From Bacteroidota bacterium (GTDB lineage: Bacteria; Bacteroidota; Bacteroidia; Flavobacteriales; Flavobacteriaceae), in assembly GCA_023390775.1 (NCBI GenBank), contig JAEWCF010000085.1, forward strand, positions 1 to 15,347: a DNA stretch of 15,347 nt, given 5' to 3'. The notes beneath the pieces are model-generated. The model made no database searches. It was not told the DNA's origin and was given only the letters and a program-made list of their open reading frames with translations. The translations under genes and the position numbers were made by a program. This document shows positions 5,320 to 13,578 of this stretch, one piece after another; positions within the stretch are counted from its first letter, which is position 1, and each line of letters opens with the position of its first letter.

Positions 5320-7917
5320 TTATTCGGGATTTTGGTTCCGGAAGACCAGTTCGCCGTCAAAACTGTCCAAAAGGATGATGCTCTCGGTCTTGATGTTTCC
5401 CGCAAGGATTTCCTTTGAGAGACGGTTCATGACCTCGCGCTGGATCACGCGCTTGACCGGCCGGGCGCCAAATTGCGGATCGTATCCTTTTTGCGCCAGG
5501 TAATCCACCGCTTCCGGCGTGGCATCCAGGGTAATGTTTTGTTGCGCCAGCAGTTTGGTAACCGACTTGAGCTGCAATTGAACGATCTGCCGGAGATTTT
5601 CACGGCCCAGTGGGGTAAACATCACGATTTCGTCGATGCGGTTGAGGAATTCGGGCCTTACCGTCTGCTTAAGAAGTGCCAGGACTTCTACCTTTGCGGC
5701 TTCGGTTGCTGCCTCGATCCCTCCCTTGAGATTTTCGAACTTCTCCTGGATAACCGCGCTTCCCATGTTGGAAGTCATGATAATGATCGTGTTCTTGAAA
5801 TCGGCAAGGCGGCCTTTGTTGTCGGTGAGACGGCCCTCGTCCAAGACCTGGAGCAGGATGTTGAACGTGTCCGGATGCGCTTTCTCGATTTCGTCCAGCA
5901 GCACGACCGAATACGGTTTGCGGCGAACGGCTTCGGTCAATTGACCGCCCTCGTCATAGCCGACATATCCCGGAGGCGCGCCCACGAGCCTGGAAACGCT
6001 GTGGCTTTCCTGGTATTCGCTCATGTCGATACGGGTCATCGCGTTTTCATCGTCAAAGAGATATTCGGCGAGCGCCTTGGCCAGCTCGGTCTTACCGACA
6101 CCGGTAGTTCCGAGGAACAAGAACGACCCGATCGGCCTGCGCATATCCTGAAGCCCGGCACGGCTGCGGCGCACCGCATCGCTGATCGCCTCGATGGCTT
6201 CCTCCTGCCCCACCACACGTTTGTGCAGTTCATCCTCAAGCCGAAGCAGTTTTTCGCGTTCGCCCTGCAGCATCTTGACTACGGGAACGCCCGTCCATTT
6301 GGCCACGACTTCGGCAATGTCCTCGCGAGTGACTTCCTCCTTGATCAGTGAATTGCCTGCCTGGTTCTCGGCGAGTTGTTTTTGAAGCTCGTCGAGTTTT
6401 TGCTGGGCTTCCTTGATCTTTCCGTACCGCAGTTCGGCCACGCGGCCGTAATCGCCGTCGCGCTCGGCACGTTCGGCGTCGAGCTTGAATTCCTCGATTT
6501 CGGTCTTGACGTTCTGGATGTTGTCCACGACGTCCTTTTCAGACTTCCACTTCGCGTATATTTCGTTGCGCTCGTCTTTTAAATTCGCGAGTTCAAGGCC
6601 CAATATCTTGAGTTTGCTCTCATCGTTCTCGCGCTTGATGGCTTCAATTTCGATCTCAAGCTGCATGATGCGACGGTCCAGCACGTCAAGTTCCTCGGGT
6701 TTTGAATTGATCTCCATCCGGAGTTTTGAAGCCGCCTCATCCATCAAATCGATCGCCTTGTCTGGCAAAAAACGAGAGGTAATGTACCGTTGCGAAAGTT
6801 CCACCGATGCGATGATGGCCTCGTCCTTGATGCGGACCTTGTGGTGCGTCTCGTACTTTTCCTTGATTCCCCGCAGGATGGAAATTGCGCTCTCGGTATC
6901 GGGTTCGTCCACCATCACCTTCTGGAAACGGCGTTCAAGGGCCTTGTCCTTTTCAAAATATTTCTGGTATTCGTCGAGCGTGGTAGCACCAATAGCGCGG
7001 AGTTCGCCCCGCGCCAGTGCAGGCTTGAGGATGTTGGCGGCATCCATTGCACCTTCTCCGCCGCCCGCACCAACAAGCGTGTGGATCTCGTCGATGAACA
7101 GCACGATGTCGCCTTCGGCAGACGTAACCTCCTTCACCACCGATTTAAGCCTCTCTTCGAATTCGCCCTTGTATTTCGCACCGGCGATCAGGGCACCCAT
7201 GTCCAGCGAATAAACGATCTTGTCCTTGAGGTTTTCGGGCACGTCGCCGTCCACAATGCGGTGCGCGAGGCCTTCGGCAATTGCGGTCTTACCTACGCCG
7301 GGCTCACCCACGAGCATCGGGTTGTTCTTGGTGCGCCGGGTCAGGATCTGCAAAACGCGCCTGATTTCCTCGTCGCGTCCTATGACCGGATCGAGCTTCC
7401 CGTTACGCGCCAGTTCATTGAGGTTCTTGGCGTACTTGGAAAGCGCGTTGAAGGTCTCTTCCGCCGATGCCGACGTAACGCGCCCGCCCTTGCGAAGTTC
7501 GGCCATCGCCGACTTGAGCGCCTCCTGGGTCACGCCCTGATCCTTGAGCATTTGCGAAACCTTGCTCTTGGACTGCAGGATCGCTAGCAATAAATGTTCG
7601 ACCGAAACGAACTCGTCGTTCATATTGCCCGAAATGATTTCCGCGTCGTTCAGTGTGCGTCCCGCTTCCCGGGAAAATTGCATCTCACCCCCGGACACTT
7701 TCGGGAAGGATTCCAGCGCACTTTGCAAAACGCGTGTGAACAACTGCACGTTTACGTTGAGTTTTCCCAACAGATAGGGCAGCACATTCTCGTCGACCTC
7801 GATCAATGAAAGCATGAGGTGCTCATTCTCGATCTGCTGATGCCCAAGCCTTTGCGCCACCTGTTGGGCATGCTGGAGAGCTTCCTGTGATTTGATCGTG
7901 AATTTGTTGATGTTCAT
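5320..7917 (-). CDS. clpB: ATP-dependent disaggregase ClpB
   Basis: An 865-residue Hsp100 chaperone that works with DnaK to pull apart aggregated proteins in the cytoplasm. Domain order: N-terminal Clp repeat domain (about 1-145); first AAA+ module with Walker A GEPGVGKT (204-211), pore loop tyrosine in AKYKGEFEERLK (Y249) and Walker B LFIDE (273-277); long coiled-coil middle domain (about 405-525), which marks ClpB rather than ClpA or ClpC; second AAA+ module with Walker A GTTGVGKT (603-610), pore loop GYVGYDEGG (650-658) and Walker B VVLLDE (671-676). Length is normal and all motifs are intact. Start is the ATG at 7917. It appears monocistronic. No CIRCE element is seen upstream, but a short inverted repeat lies at 7951-7963. 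Confidence 0.98.
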   Translation of the reverse strand: MNINKFTIKSQEALQHAQQVAQRLGHQQIENEHLMLSLIEVDENVLPYLLGKLNVNVQLFTRVLQSALESFPKVSGGEMQFSREAGRTLNDAEIISGNMNDEFVSVEHLLLAILQSKSKVSQMLKDQGVTQEALKSAMAELRKGGRVTSASAEETFNALSKYAKNLNELARNGKLDPVIGRDEEIRRVLQILTRRTKNNPMLVGEPGVGKTAIAEGLAHRIVDGDVPENLKDKIVYSLDMGALIAGAKYKGEFEERLKSVVKEVTSAEGDIVLFIDEIHTLVGAGGGEGAMDAANILKPALARGELRAIGATTLDEYQKYFEKDKALERRFQKVMVDEPDTESAISILRGIKEKYETHHKVRIKDEAIIASVELSQRYITSRFLPDKAIDLMDEAASKLRMEINSKPEELDVLDRRIMQLEIEIEAIKRENDESKLKILGLELANLKDERNEIYAKWKSEKDVVDNIQNVKTEIEEFKLDAERAERDGDYGRVAELRYGKIKEAQQKLDELQKQLAENQAGNSLIKEEVTREDIAEVVAKWTGVPVVKMLQGEREKLLRLEDELHKRVVGQEEAIEAISDAVRRSRAGLQDMRRPIGSFLFLGTTGVGKTELAKALAEYLFDDENAMTRIDMSEYQESHSVSRLVGAPPGYVGYDEGGQLTEAVRRKPYSVVLLDEIEKAHPDTFNILLQVLDEGRLTDNKGRLADFKNTIIIMTSNMGSAVIQEKFENLKGGIEAATEAAKVEVLALLKQTVRPEFLNRIDEIVMFTPLGRENLRQIVQLQLKSVTKLLAQQNITLDATPEAVDYLAQKGYDPQFGARPVKRVIQREVMNRLSKEILAGNIKTESIILLDSFDGELVFRNQNPE

Positions 7918-7950
7918 TATAATATTGTTTTTAGTTTAACAGGGTCATGC

Positions 7951-7963
7951 ACGGATTTTCCGT
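7951..7963. promoter_or_regulatory. Inverted repeat upstream of clpB
   Basis: ACGGA-TTT-TCCGT, a perfect five-base dyad 33 bp before the clpB start, in the gap shared with divergent ytxJ. It could be an operator or a leader hairpin; it matches no heat-shock element I know, and a dyad this short can occur by chance. Confidence 0.3.
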
Positions 7964-8065
7964 AATTTGAATCGGCGCTGTCAACAAACATTCCGTGGGA
8001 AAAAACCGGACAAAACGGCATCGATAGCAAAATTTATAACGACAAAAAGTCTTAATACCTGACGT

Positions 8066-8464
8066 ATGAGCCTGATGGATAAGTTTTTCGGGGGCACCCC
8101 TAAAGATACGCATAACGAACGGACGGGCTGGAAAAACCTCACCGCATTGCCGCAACTTGAGGAAATCGAGGACATTTCGGCGACCAGGCCCGTGGTCATC
8201 TTCAAACATTCGACGCGCTGCAGCATCAGCCGCATGGCACTAAAGAATTTTGAACGGGAATCGGGCGGCGATTTTCCGGCAGAGCGATATTACCTGGATT
8301 TATTGTCGTTCCGAGAGGTTTCGAATGCCATTACCGACCGGTTCGGAATCCAACACCAATCGCCGCAGTTGCTGCTCATCTCGGGTGGCAGGTGCGCCTA
8401 CCATGCCTCGCACGCCCAAATAGACGCGCAGGATACGCTAAAGAAAATCGAGGGATTAGGTTAA
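8066..8464 (+). CDS. ytxJ: Bacillithiol system redox-active protein YtxJ
   Basis: A 132-residue thioredoxin-fold protein. The family signature FKHSTRCSIS places a single redox cysteine at C52 with H48 before it; the resolving Cys of a CxxC thioredoxin is absent, as expected for a monothiol bacilliredoxin-like protein. SPQLLLI (98-104) supplies the cis-Pro loop and ASHAQI near the C terminus is also typical. Family members occur in organisms that make bacillithiol and are thought to reduce mixed disulfides of it with proteins; this role is inferred from phylogeny and not shown here. The N terminus is slightly extended (MSLMDKFFGG). It diverges from clpB, and its stop is fused with that of the converging lipoprotein gene. 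Confidence 0.9.
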   Translation: MSLMDKFFGGTPKDTHNERTGWKNLTALPQLEEIEDISATRPVVIFKHSTRCSISRMALKNFERESGGDFPAERYYLDLLSFREVSNAITDRFGIQHQSPQLLLISGGRCAYHASHAQIDAQDTLKKIEGLG

Positions 8465-9642
8465 CGTCGGGTAACCTTGTTTTTGCCGATGATCGACTTG
8501 AGTTTCGCCTTGAGGTCTTCGCCCGTGTCAAATACCATCTGTTCGTTTGTGGGGAAAGGCAGTGCCGGCCTTCCGACGTATTTCAGGTACTCCTCGTCCA
8601 CCGCACGCTTGTCGCCCTTGATCCGGGCATAGATATTCTCAAAGACGAATTCGCTCGCCAGCGGAAAACTCTGCAGCATTTGATTGTTGGCAAAGTCGAT
8701 GTAATCCACCTTGGCTGAGACCTGGCAAGCCTTGAACTGGCGGAATTCGAAAACCGTGGCGCTTACCTTTTTCATATTGGGGACCATGACAGGATTCCCG
8801 ACGCTGTCATTGACCACCTGGCCGTTTCGGTCGAGCAGTTTCTTCATGCCGACCTTGATCTCCCTTTCCACGCGGAATTCCCTTTCTTTCACCTGTTCCG
8901 GCGATATTTTAATATCGCGGAAGTTTACCGCCACCCCGAAATCATAGGGGATGTCCTTTAGCCGGTTGGCGTGATAGGTGGTCCAGCGGTCGTTGAGCCC
9001 GGACGTCCCAAAATTCAAAAGATCAGCCTCGAGCCTTTGCGGAATTATGAAGGGCGTGTCGTTCTTAAGGTAGATGCTGACGTAGTCCATTCCGGCCTCC
9101 CGCGCCCGGTCGCGAAGTTTACCGGAGTCCTTGAACCCCGAGCTGATTTGCTCCAGGTAGAGAAGCTCGTCGAATGCGGCCCGGGCGTCCGCCTTTTTCC
9201 GCGTGGCCAACAGCGCCGATGCCTTGTCGTAGAGGTATTTTGCGAGTGCGTTCTTGCTGCTCACGATCTGCTCCGAATAATCTTCAAACGGGAAGATCGC
9301 GTTGCGGTTCTCGCGGATCAGCCGCAGCGGAAGCAGCGGGCGGATCAATTCCTGCCGGCGATGCAGCTGCAAATAGGTTTTGTACACATTCTCATAATTG
9401 GTGGGATTGCCCTCGCCCATCAAAAGGGCAATATCGCGGCCGTCGCGTTCCTTCGCCTTGGCAAACGCCTCCTCCAACATGTAGACGTAGTCCTGCTTTC
9501 CCTTCTTGTCCTTGTTGTTGCGGAGCCCGTTCACCGCAATCTCGATAGCCTGGTCATAATCGCCCGAACTGATATGATTGCGGGCCTGTTTGGCGCCACA
9601 GCCGGCAAGGGCCAGCGCAAGGATAATGAAAATGCCTCTCAT
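8461..9642 (-). CDS. Putative lipoprotein, function unknown
   Basis: A 393-residue protein with a lipoprotein signal: MRGIFIILALALAGC, lipidation at C15 with Gly at +2. It should be anchored in a membrane facing the periplasm, possibly exported to the outer membrane. Residues 20-70 look like a TPR-type helical pair (SGDYDQAIEIAVNGL). The central part holds mixed strands and helices, and the C-terminal third is basic. No catalytic motif is recognisable; proteins of this kind occur in Bacteroidota without known function. I start at the ATG at 9642 because the lipobox is then at the right distance; a GTG at 9669 would add nine residues of heptamer-repeat DNA. Its TAA shares TTAA with the stop of ytxJ. 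Confidence 0.8.
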   Translation of the reverse strand: MRGIFIILALALAGCGAKQARNHISSGDYDQAIEIAVNGLRNNKDKKGKQDYVYMLEEAFAKAKERDGRDIALLMGEGNPTNYENVYKTYLQLHRRQELIRPLLPLRLIRENRNAIFPFEDYSEQIVSSKNALAKYLYDKASALLATRKKADARAAFDELLYLEQISSGFKDSGKLRDRAREAGMDYVSIYLKNDTPFIIPQRLEADLLNFGTSGLNDRWTTYHANRLKDIPYDFGVAVNFRDIKISPEQVKEREFRVEREIKVGMKKLLDRNGQVVNDSVGNPVMVPNMKKVSATVFEFRQFKACQVSAKVDYIDFANNQMLQSFPLASEFVFENIYARIKGDKRAVDEEYLKYVGRPALPFPTNEQMVFDTGEDLKAKLKSIIGKNKVTRR

Positions 9643-9646
9643 AAAA

Positions 9647-9667
9647 GAATGTCGAATGTCGAACGTC
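9647..9667. repeat. Heptamer repeat (GAATGTC)x2 + GAACGTC
   Basis: Three consecutive 7-bp units just upstream of the lipoprotein start: GAATGTC, GAATGTC, GAACGTC. Being in the 5' region, copy changes would alter the leader length of that gene. Confidence 0.7.
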
Positions 9668-9763
9668 ACCCGAGGCGCTTCCGAACTGGCGGAGCGCAGC
9701 GAGGTAAATGTCCAACGGCGTTACAATTGTTAGTTTGTAAAGTTATAAAGTTTTTTAGTTGGA

Positions 9764-9803
9764 GACTGACGACTGACGACTGACGACTGATGACTGATGA
9801 CTG
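9764..9803. repeat. Heptamer repeat GACTGAC/GACTGAT, 5.7 copies
   Basis: Units at 9764, 9771 and 9778 (GACTGAC), 9785 and 9792 (GACTGAT), and a partial one at 9799. The array ends 5 bp from the stop of the fumarylacetoacetase gene. It can gain or lose units by slippage. An inverted repeat with arms 9675-9683 and 9690-9697 lies in the same gap. Confidence 0.85.
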
Positions 9804-9807
9804 CAAA

Positions 9808-11088
9808 CTATCGCACGAAAGTCGGCAACAACTTATTGCAGACTTCCCCAAACCCGATCCTAACCTTCTCGTTCTGGCAATACCCGCGCATGATGACGCT
9901 ATCGCCGTCGTTGATGAAGCGGCGTTCTGTGCCGTCGCTCATGACCAGTGGTTTCTTGCCGCCCCAGGTAAGTTCGAGCATCGACCCGAACGAATCCTCA
10001 GTTGGCCCGGAAATCGTCCCCGACCCCATCATGTCGCCTGAATTCACGCGGCAACCGTTTGACGTATGGTGCGCGAGCTGCTGGCTCATGCTCCAGTACA
10101 TATACTTGAAATTGGACCGGCTGACGGTTACCGGCTCGGCGCCTTCGGGCTCGATGAGCACCTCAAGGTTGATGTCGAACGCGTTCTTGCCTTTCTGCTG
10201 AAGATAAGGAAGCGGTGTCGGTTCCTGTTTTGGCCCTTTTGTCCGGAATGGCTCAAGCGCATCCATCGTCACGATCCAAGGGGAAATCGACGATGCAAAA
10301 TTCTTGGCCAGGAACGGCCCCAGCGGCACATATTCCCATTTCTGGATGTCCCGAGCGCTCCAGTCATTGAGCAGCACCATCCCGAATATATAGTCCTCGG
10401 CTTCGTGCACCGGGATGTTCTCGCCCATGACATTGGCATCGGTCGTGATAAAAGCGGTCTCGAGCTCAAAATCCACCGATCTCGACGGCCCGAAAACCGG
10501 AGTGGACTCGCCCGCGGGAAGCGTCTGTCCCATCGGCCTGTGGATCGGGATACCCGAAGGAATGATCGTGGAACTGCGCCCGTGGTATCCCACCGGAATG
10601 TGCAGCCAGTTGGGAAGCAACGCATTCTCCGGGTCGCGGAACATCTTGCCCACGTTGGTCGCGTGTTCCTTGCTCGAGTAAAAGTCCGTATAATCGCCAA
10701 TCATGACCGGAAGCTGCATCTCCACCTCGTCCATCCTGAAGATCACGACATCCCGGTGTGATTCATTGTCGCGCAGTTGCGGATTCTTTTCGTCGAATAT
10801 GTCTGCGATGCGGTTGCGCACGAGGCGCCATGTCTTTTTGCCGTCCGAAATGAAGTCGTTGAGCGTGTCCTGCATGAACATGTCGTCGGTGAGTTCGATG
10901 CCTTCAAAATAGTTGAGTTGCTGCAGGGCGCCGAGGTCGATCGCGTGGTCGCCGATGCGCGTCCCGATGGTGATCACGTCGTCTTTGGTGAGGAACACCC
11001 CGAACGGAATATTCTGGATGGGAAAGTCGCTGTCCGCGGGCACTTCAAGCCATGATTTCCGGGCGGGATTGTTGGCGGTTATGGGCAT
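9808..11088 (-). CDS. fahA: Fumarylacetoacetase
   Basis: A 426-residue enzyme that splits fumarylacetoacetate into fumarate and acetoacetate, the last step of tyrosine and phenylalanine breakdown through homogentisate. The metal and active-site residues known from mammalian FAH (D126, H133, E199, E201, D233, K253) appear here at a constant offset of nine: D135, H142, E208, E210, D242 and K262. R151 and Y168 also match. Length is normal for the family (about 420). Start is the ATG at 11088. It is transcribed away from glyA, with a near-ideal promoter in front of it. No other gene of the homogentisate pathway is in the window, so the enzyme is not in a pathway operon here. Confidence 0.97.
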   Translation of the reverse strand: MPITANNPARKSWLEVPADSDFPIQNIPFGVFLTKDDVITIGTRIGDHAIDLGALQQLNYFEGIELTDDMFMQDTLNDFISDGKKTWRLVRNRIADIFDEKNPQLRDNESHRDVVIFRMDEVEMQLPVMIGDYTDFYSSKEHATNVGKMFRDPENALLPNWLHIPVGYHGRSSTIIPSGIPIHRPMGQTLPAGESTPVFGPSRSVDFELETAFITTDANVMGENIPVHEAEDYIFGMVLLNDWSARDIQKWEYVPLGPFLAKNFASSISPWIVTMDALEPFRTKGPKQEPTPLPYLQQKGKNAFDINLEVLIEPEGAEPVTVSRSNFKYMYWSMSQQLAHHTSNGCRVNSGDMMGSGTISGPTEDSFGSMLELTWGGKKPLVMSDGTERRFINDGDSVIMRGYCQNEKVRIGFGEVCNKLLPTFVR

Positions 11089-11123
11089 TTAAAAGGAGGT
11101 TTCTTTAGGTTAAATTTAGCAAT

Positions 11124-11154
11124 CAAATATAAAATTATGATTCATCGTACAAAA
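11124..11154 (-). promoter_or_regulatory. Promoter of fumarylacetoacetase
   Basis: On the minus strand, -33 TTTTG (11154-11150), an 18-bp spacer, then -7 TATATTTG (11131-11124), an exact match to TAnnTTTG. The leader would be about 30 nt. This is the best promoter in the window. The -33 lies inside the palindrome at 11149-11162. Confidence 0.75.
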
Positions 11155-11162
11155 CGTTTTGT
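11149..11162. promoter_or_regulatory. 14-bp perfect palindrome between divergent genes
   Basis: ACAAAACGTTTTGT reads the same on both strands. It covers the -33 element of the fahA promoter and sits 1 bp before the -7 box of the glyA promoter, a place where a bound dimer could affect both genes. Confidence 0.55.
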
Positions 11163-11163
11163 G

Positions 11164-11171
11164 TATTTTTG
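11164..11171 (+). promoter_or_regulatory. -7 box TATTTTTG for the glyA operon
   Basis: Exact match to TAnnTTTG, 26 bp before the glyA ATG. No TTG is found at the right distance for a -33 element, so the promoter may be weak or depend on an activator. Confidence 0.55.
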
Positions 11172-11197
11172 ACAGCAATTTAACGAAATCACACTAC

Positions 11198-12472
11198 ATG
11201 TTACGCGACAACGAAATATTCGACCTCATCATAGAAGAACAGGACCGCCAGGTCCATGGATTGGAACTCATTGCATCAGAGAATTTTGTAAGCGACGGGG
11301 TCCTCGAGGCCGCCGGTTCGGTACTGACAAACAAGTATGCCGAAGGGTATCCCGGGAAGCGTTATTACGGCGGATGCGAGGTTGTCGATGTCGTCGAACA
11401 GATTGCCATCGACCGAGCAAAAGCCCTCTTTGGCGCCGAATACGTCAATGTACAGCCGCATTCCGGATCGCAGGCCAATACCGCTGTTTACGCGGCCTGC
11501 CTTCAGCCGGGAGACAAGATATTGGGGTTCGACCTGGCCCACGGCGGGCATTTGACCCACGGATCGCCGGTGAATTTTTCGGGAAAACTGTACCGTCCGG
11601 TTTTCTACGGCGTGGACCGCGAAACGGGGATGCTGGATTACGACAAGATCCGCGAGGTGGCCATGGCCGAAAAACCGAAAATGATCATCGCCGGCGCCTC
11701 GGCCTACAGCCGGGATATGGACTTTAAGAAATTCCGCGGTATTGCAGACGAAAGCGGCGCACTCCTGATGGCCGACATCTCTCATCCGGCGGGGCTCATC
11801 GCCAAGGGGCTGATGAACGATCCCGTCCCGCATTGCCATATCGTGACGACCACGACGCACAAAACCCTTCGCGGCCCGCGCGGCGGCATGATCATGATGG
11901 GCAAGGATTTCGAAAACCCGTGGGGCCATAAAACCCCGAAGGGCGAGATCAAGATGATGTCCAACCTTTTGGACATGGCCGTGTTCCCGGGCAACCAGGG
12001 AGGCCCGCTCATGCACATCATCGCGGCCAAGGCGGTCGCTTTTGGTGAGGCGTTGCAGGACGAGTTTTTCAGGTATGCGATGCAGGTCCAGAAAAATGCA
12101 AAGGCAATGGCGCATGCCTTCATCTCGCGCGGCTATAACATCATTTCCGGCGGAACCGACAACCACATGATGCTCATCGATCTGCGGAACAAGAACATAA
12201 CAGGCAAGGAAGCCGAGAATGCGCTTGTCAGGGCCGAAATCACCGTAAACAAGAACATGGTCCCGTTCGACGACAAATCGCCTTTCGTCACCTCGGGAAT
12301 CCGTGTGGGAACCGCCGCCATCACCACCCGCGGGCTGTTGGAGAAAGACATGGAGACCATCGTCGAACTCATCGACCGCGTTATCAGCGACCACACGAAC
12401 GAGGAAGTGCTCGAGGCCGTTGCCGACGAGGTCAACGGGATGATGAGCGAACGCGCGATGTTTGTATTTTAA
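11198..12472 (+). CDS. glyA: Serine hydroxymethyltransferase
   Basis: A 424-residue PLP enzyme that interconverts serine and glycine while charging tetrahydrofolate with a one-carbon unit, in the cytoplasm. The PLP lysine is K222 in THKTLRGPRGG, D193 (MADISH) contacts the pyridine nitrogen, and the N-terminal LIASENFVS and GYPGKRYYGG motifs are present. The start is the ATG at 11198, giving the MLRDNEIF terminus; an in-frame TTG at 11159 lies within the promoter region and is rejected. It is first in an operon: miaE begins 9 bp after its stop, and a GNAT gene follows by overlap. All motifs are intact and length is close to the family norm (about 417-430). Confidence 0.98.
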   Translation: MLRDNEIFDLIIEEQDRQVHGLELIASENFVSDGVLEAAGSVLTNKYAEGYPGKRYYGGCEVVDVVEQIAIDRAKALFGAEYVNVQPHSGSQANTAVYAACLQPGDKILGFDLAHGGHLTHGSPVNFSGKLYRPVFYGVDRETGMLDYDKIREVAMAEKPKMIIAGASAYSRDMDFKKFRGIADESGALLMADISHPAGLIAKGLMNDPVPHCHIVTTTTHKTLRGPRGGMIMMGKDFENPWGHKTPKGEIKMMSNLLDMAVFPGNQGGPLMHIIAAKAVAFGEALQDEFFRYAMQVQKNAKAMAHAFISRGYNIISGGTDNHMMLIDLRNKNITGKEAENALVRAEITVNKNMVPFDDKSPFVTSGIRVGTAAITTRGLLEKDMETIVELIDRVISDHTNEEVLEAVADEVNGMMSERAMFVF

Positions 12473-12481
12473 TTTGTAAAA

Positions 12482-13075
12482 ATGTCAACTTTCAGGCTGC
12501 AGCTTCCCACCGATCCGCGATGGGTCAATATCGTGGAGTCCAACATTGCCGAAATTTTGTCGGATCATGCCTGGTGCGAACAAAAGGCGGCCGCCAACGC
12601 GCTGACGATCGTCACGCTCAATCCCGACAATCCCGCGTTGATCAAGGACATGCTCGCGCTGGCCAAAGAAGAAATCGAACATTTTGAACGCGTGCACCAG
12701 ATCATCGTCTCGCGGGGCTATACGCTCCAAAAAGAGAACAAGGACGATTATGTGGGCGAGCTCGCCGGCTACATGAAACGTTCCTCCACGGGCTCGAGGC
12801 AATCGGGTTTGGTGGAGAGGCTGCTTTTTTCGGCCATGATCGAGGCGCGCAGCTGTGAACGGTTCAAGGTCCTTTCCGAAAACATTTCGGATCCGGAACT
12901 CGCCTCCTTTTACCGCGAACTCATGGAAAGCGAGGCAAGCCATTACACGCTTTTCATCGGGTATGCACGCGAATACGGCAAGGGAATCGATGTCGAGAAG
13001 CGGTGGCGGGAATGGCTGGATTTCGAGGCTTCGGTGATCGCAAACTATGGCAAACGCCAAACCGTCCACGGATGA
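12482..13075 (+). CDS. miaE: tRNA-(ms2io6A)-hydroxylase-like protein MiaE
   Basis: A 197-residue ferritin-like diiron protein. The expected ligands are present: E33, E64xxH67, E121 and E151xxH154, i.e. four carboxylates and two histidines. In enterobacteria MiaE hydroxylates the isopentenyl group of ms2i6A at tRNA position 37 using oxygen. Homologues in Bacteroidota are annotated the same way but are less studied, so the substrate here is inferred. Start is the ATG 9 bp after the glyA stop; its TGA overlaps the ATG of the next gene (ATGA). It is therefore the middle gene of a three-gene operon, which ties a tRNA modification enzyme to one-carbon metabolism. Confidence 0.9.
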   Translation: MSTFRLQLPTDPRWVNIVESNIAEILSDHAWCEQKAAANALTIVTLNPDNPALIKDMLALAKEEIEHFERVHQIIVSRGYTLQKENKDDYVGELAGYMKRSSTGSRQSGLVERLLFSAMIEARSCERFKVLSENISDPELASFYRELMESEASHYTLFIGYAREYGKGIDVEKRWREWLDFEASVIANYGKRQTVHG

Positions 13076-13578
13076 TCCGGATCTCTGAAGCGCTTCCCAA
13101 CGAGCTCAATGCCGTGCGCCACATCGCGCAGCAAACCTGGCCCGTGGCGTACGGAAAGATCATTTCGGCCGGCCAGATCGCCTACATGCTCGATCTCTTC
13201 TACAGCGACGAAAAGCTGAACGCCGACCTGGAATCGGGACAAAAGTTCCTGCTTGCCACAGACGGTGCTGACCCTTTAGGCTTCGCGGGCATCGAACACG
13301 GCTGGAAAAACGGGCCCGTCACCCGGATCCACAAAATCTATATCCTGCCGTCGGCGCAAGGAAGAGGCATCGGGAAAATGTTGATGGATGAAATTCTGCA
13401 ACGCGCCGAAAAAACGGGAGACCAAATAATTTCACTCAATGTCAACCGGCAGAACCCCGCCATCAATTTTTACAAACACCTGGGATTCGAAATCGTTTCG
13501 AGCGAAGACATCGACATCGGCCACGGCTATCTCATGGAGGATCACATTATGGAAAGGCCCGTCATGGCAAGACCGTAA
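13072..13578 (+). CDS. GNAT family N-acetyltransferase
   Basis: A 168-residue Acetyltransf_1 protein. The acetyl-CoA loop is SAQGRGIGKML (94-104; Q96-G-R-G-I-G101), preceded by the IHKIYILP strand and followed by NPAINFYKHLGFEIV (128-142). The start is the ATG at 13072, within the ATGA overlap with miaE, so it is translationally coupled as the third gene of the glyA operon. Its last 17 bp overlap the 3' end of the pentapeptide-repeat gene on the other strand. The substrate is not evident; similar proteins acetylate small amines or protein termini. Confidence 0.9.
   Translation: MIRISEALPNELNAVRHIAQQTWPVAYGKIISAGQIAYMLDLFYSDEKLNADLESGQKFLLATDGADPLGFAGIEHGWKNGPVTRIHKIYILPSAQGRGIGKMLMDEILQRAEKTGDQIISLNVNRQNPAINFYKHLGFEIVSSEDIDIGHGYLMEDHIMERPVMARP

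Noticed and set aside
5473..7587. Long plus-strand frames opposite clpB
   Set aside because: They are antisense shadows of an intact, highly conserved gene.
9643..9851. Small minus-strand frame across the heptamer repeat
   Set aside because: Its SVISRQS-like repeats are simply the translated heptamers.
11276..12394. 372-codon minus-strand frame opposite glyA
   Set aside because: Shadow of glyA; composition is rich in His, Arg and Val with no domain.
13003..13071. Upstream extension of the second GNAT protein
   Set aside because: It would lie wholly inside miaE; the ATG at 13072 gives the normal family N terminus and an ATGA coupling.
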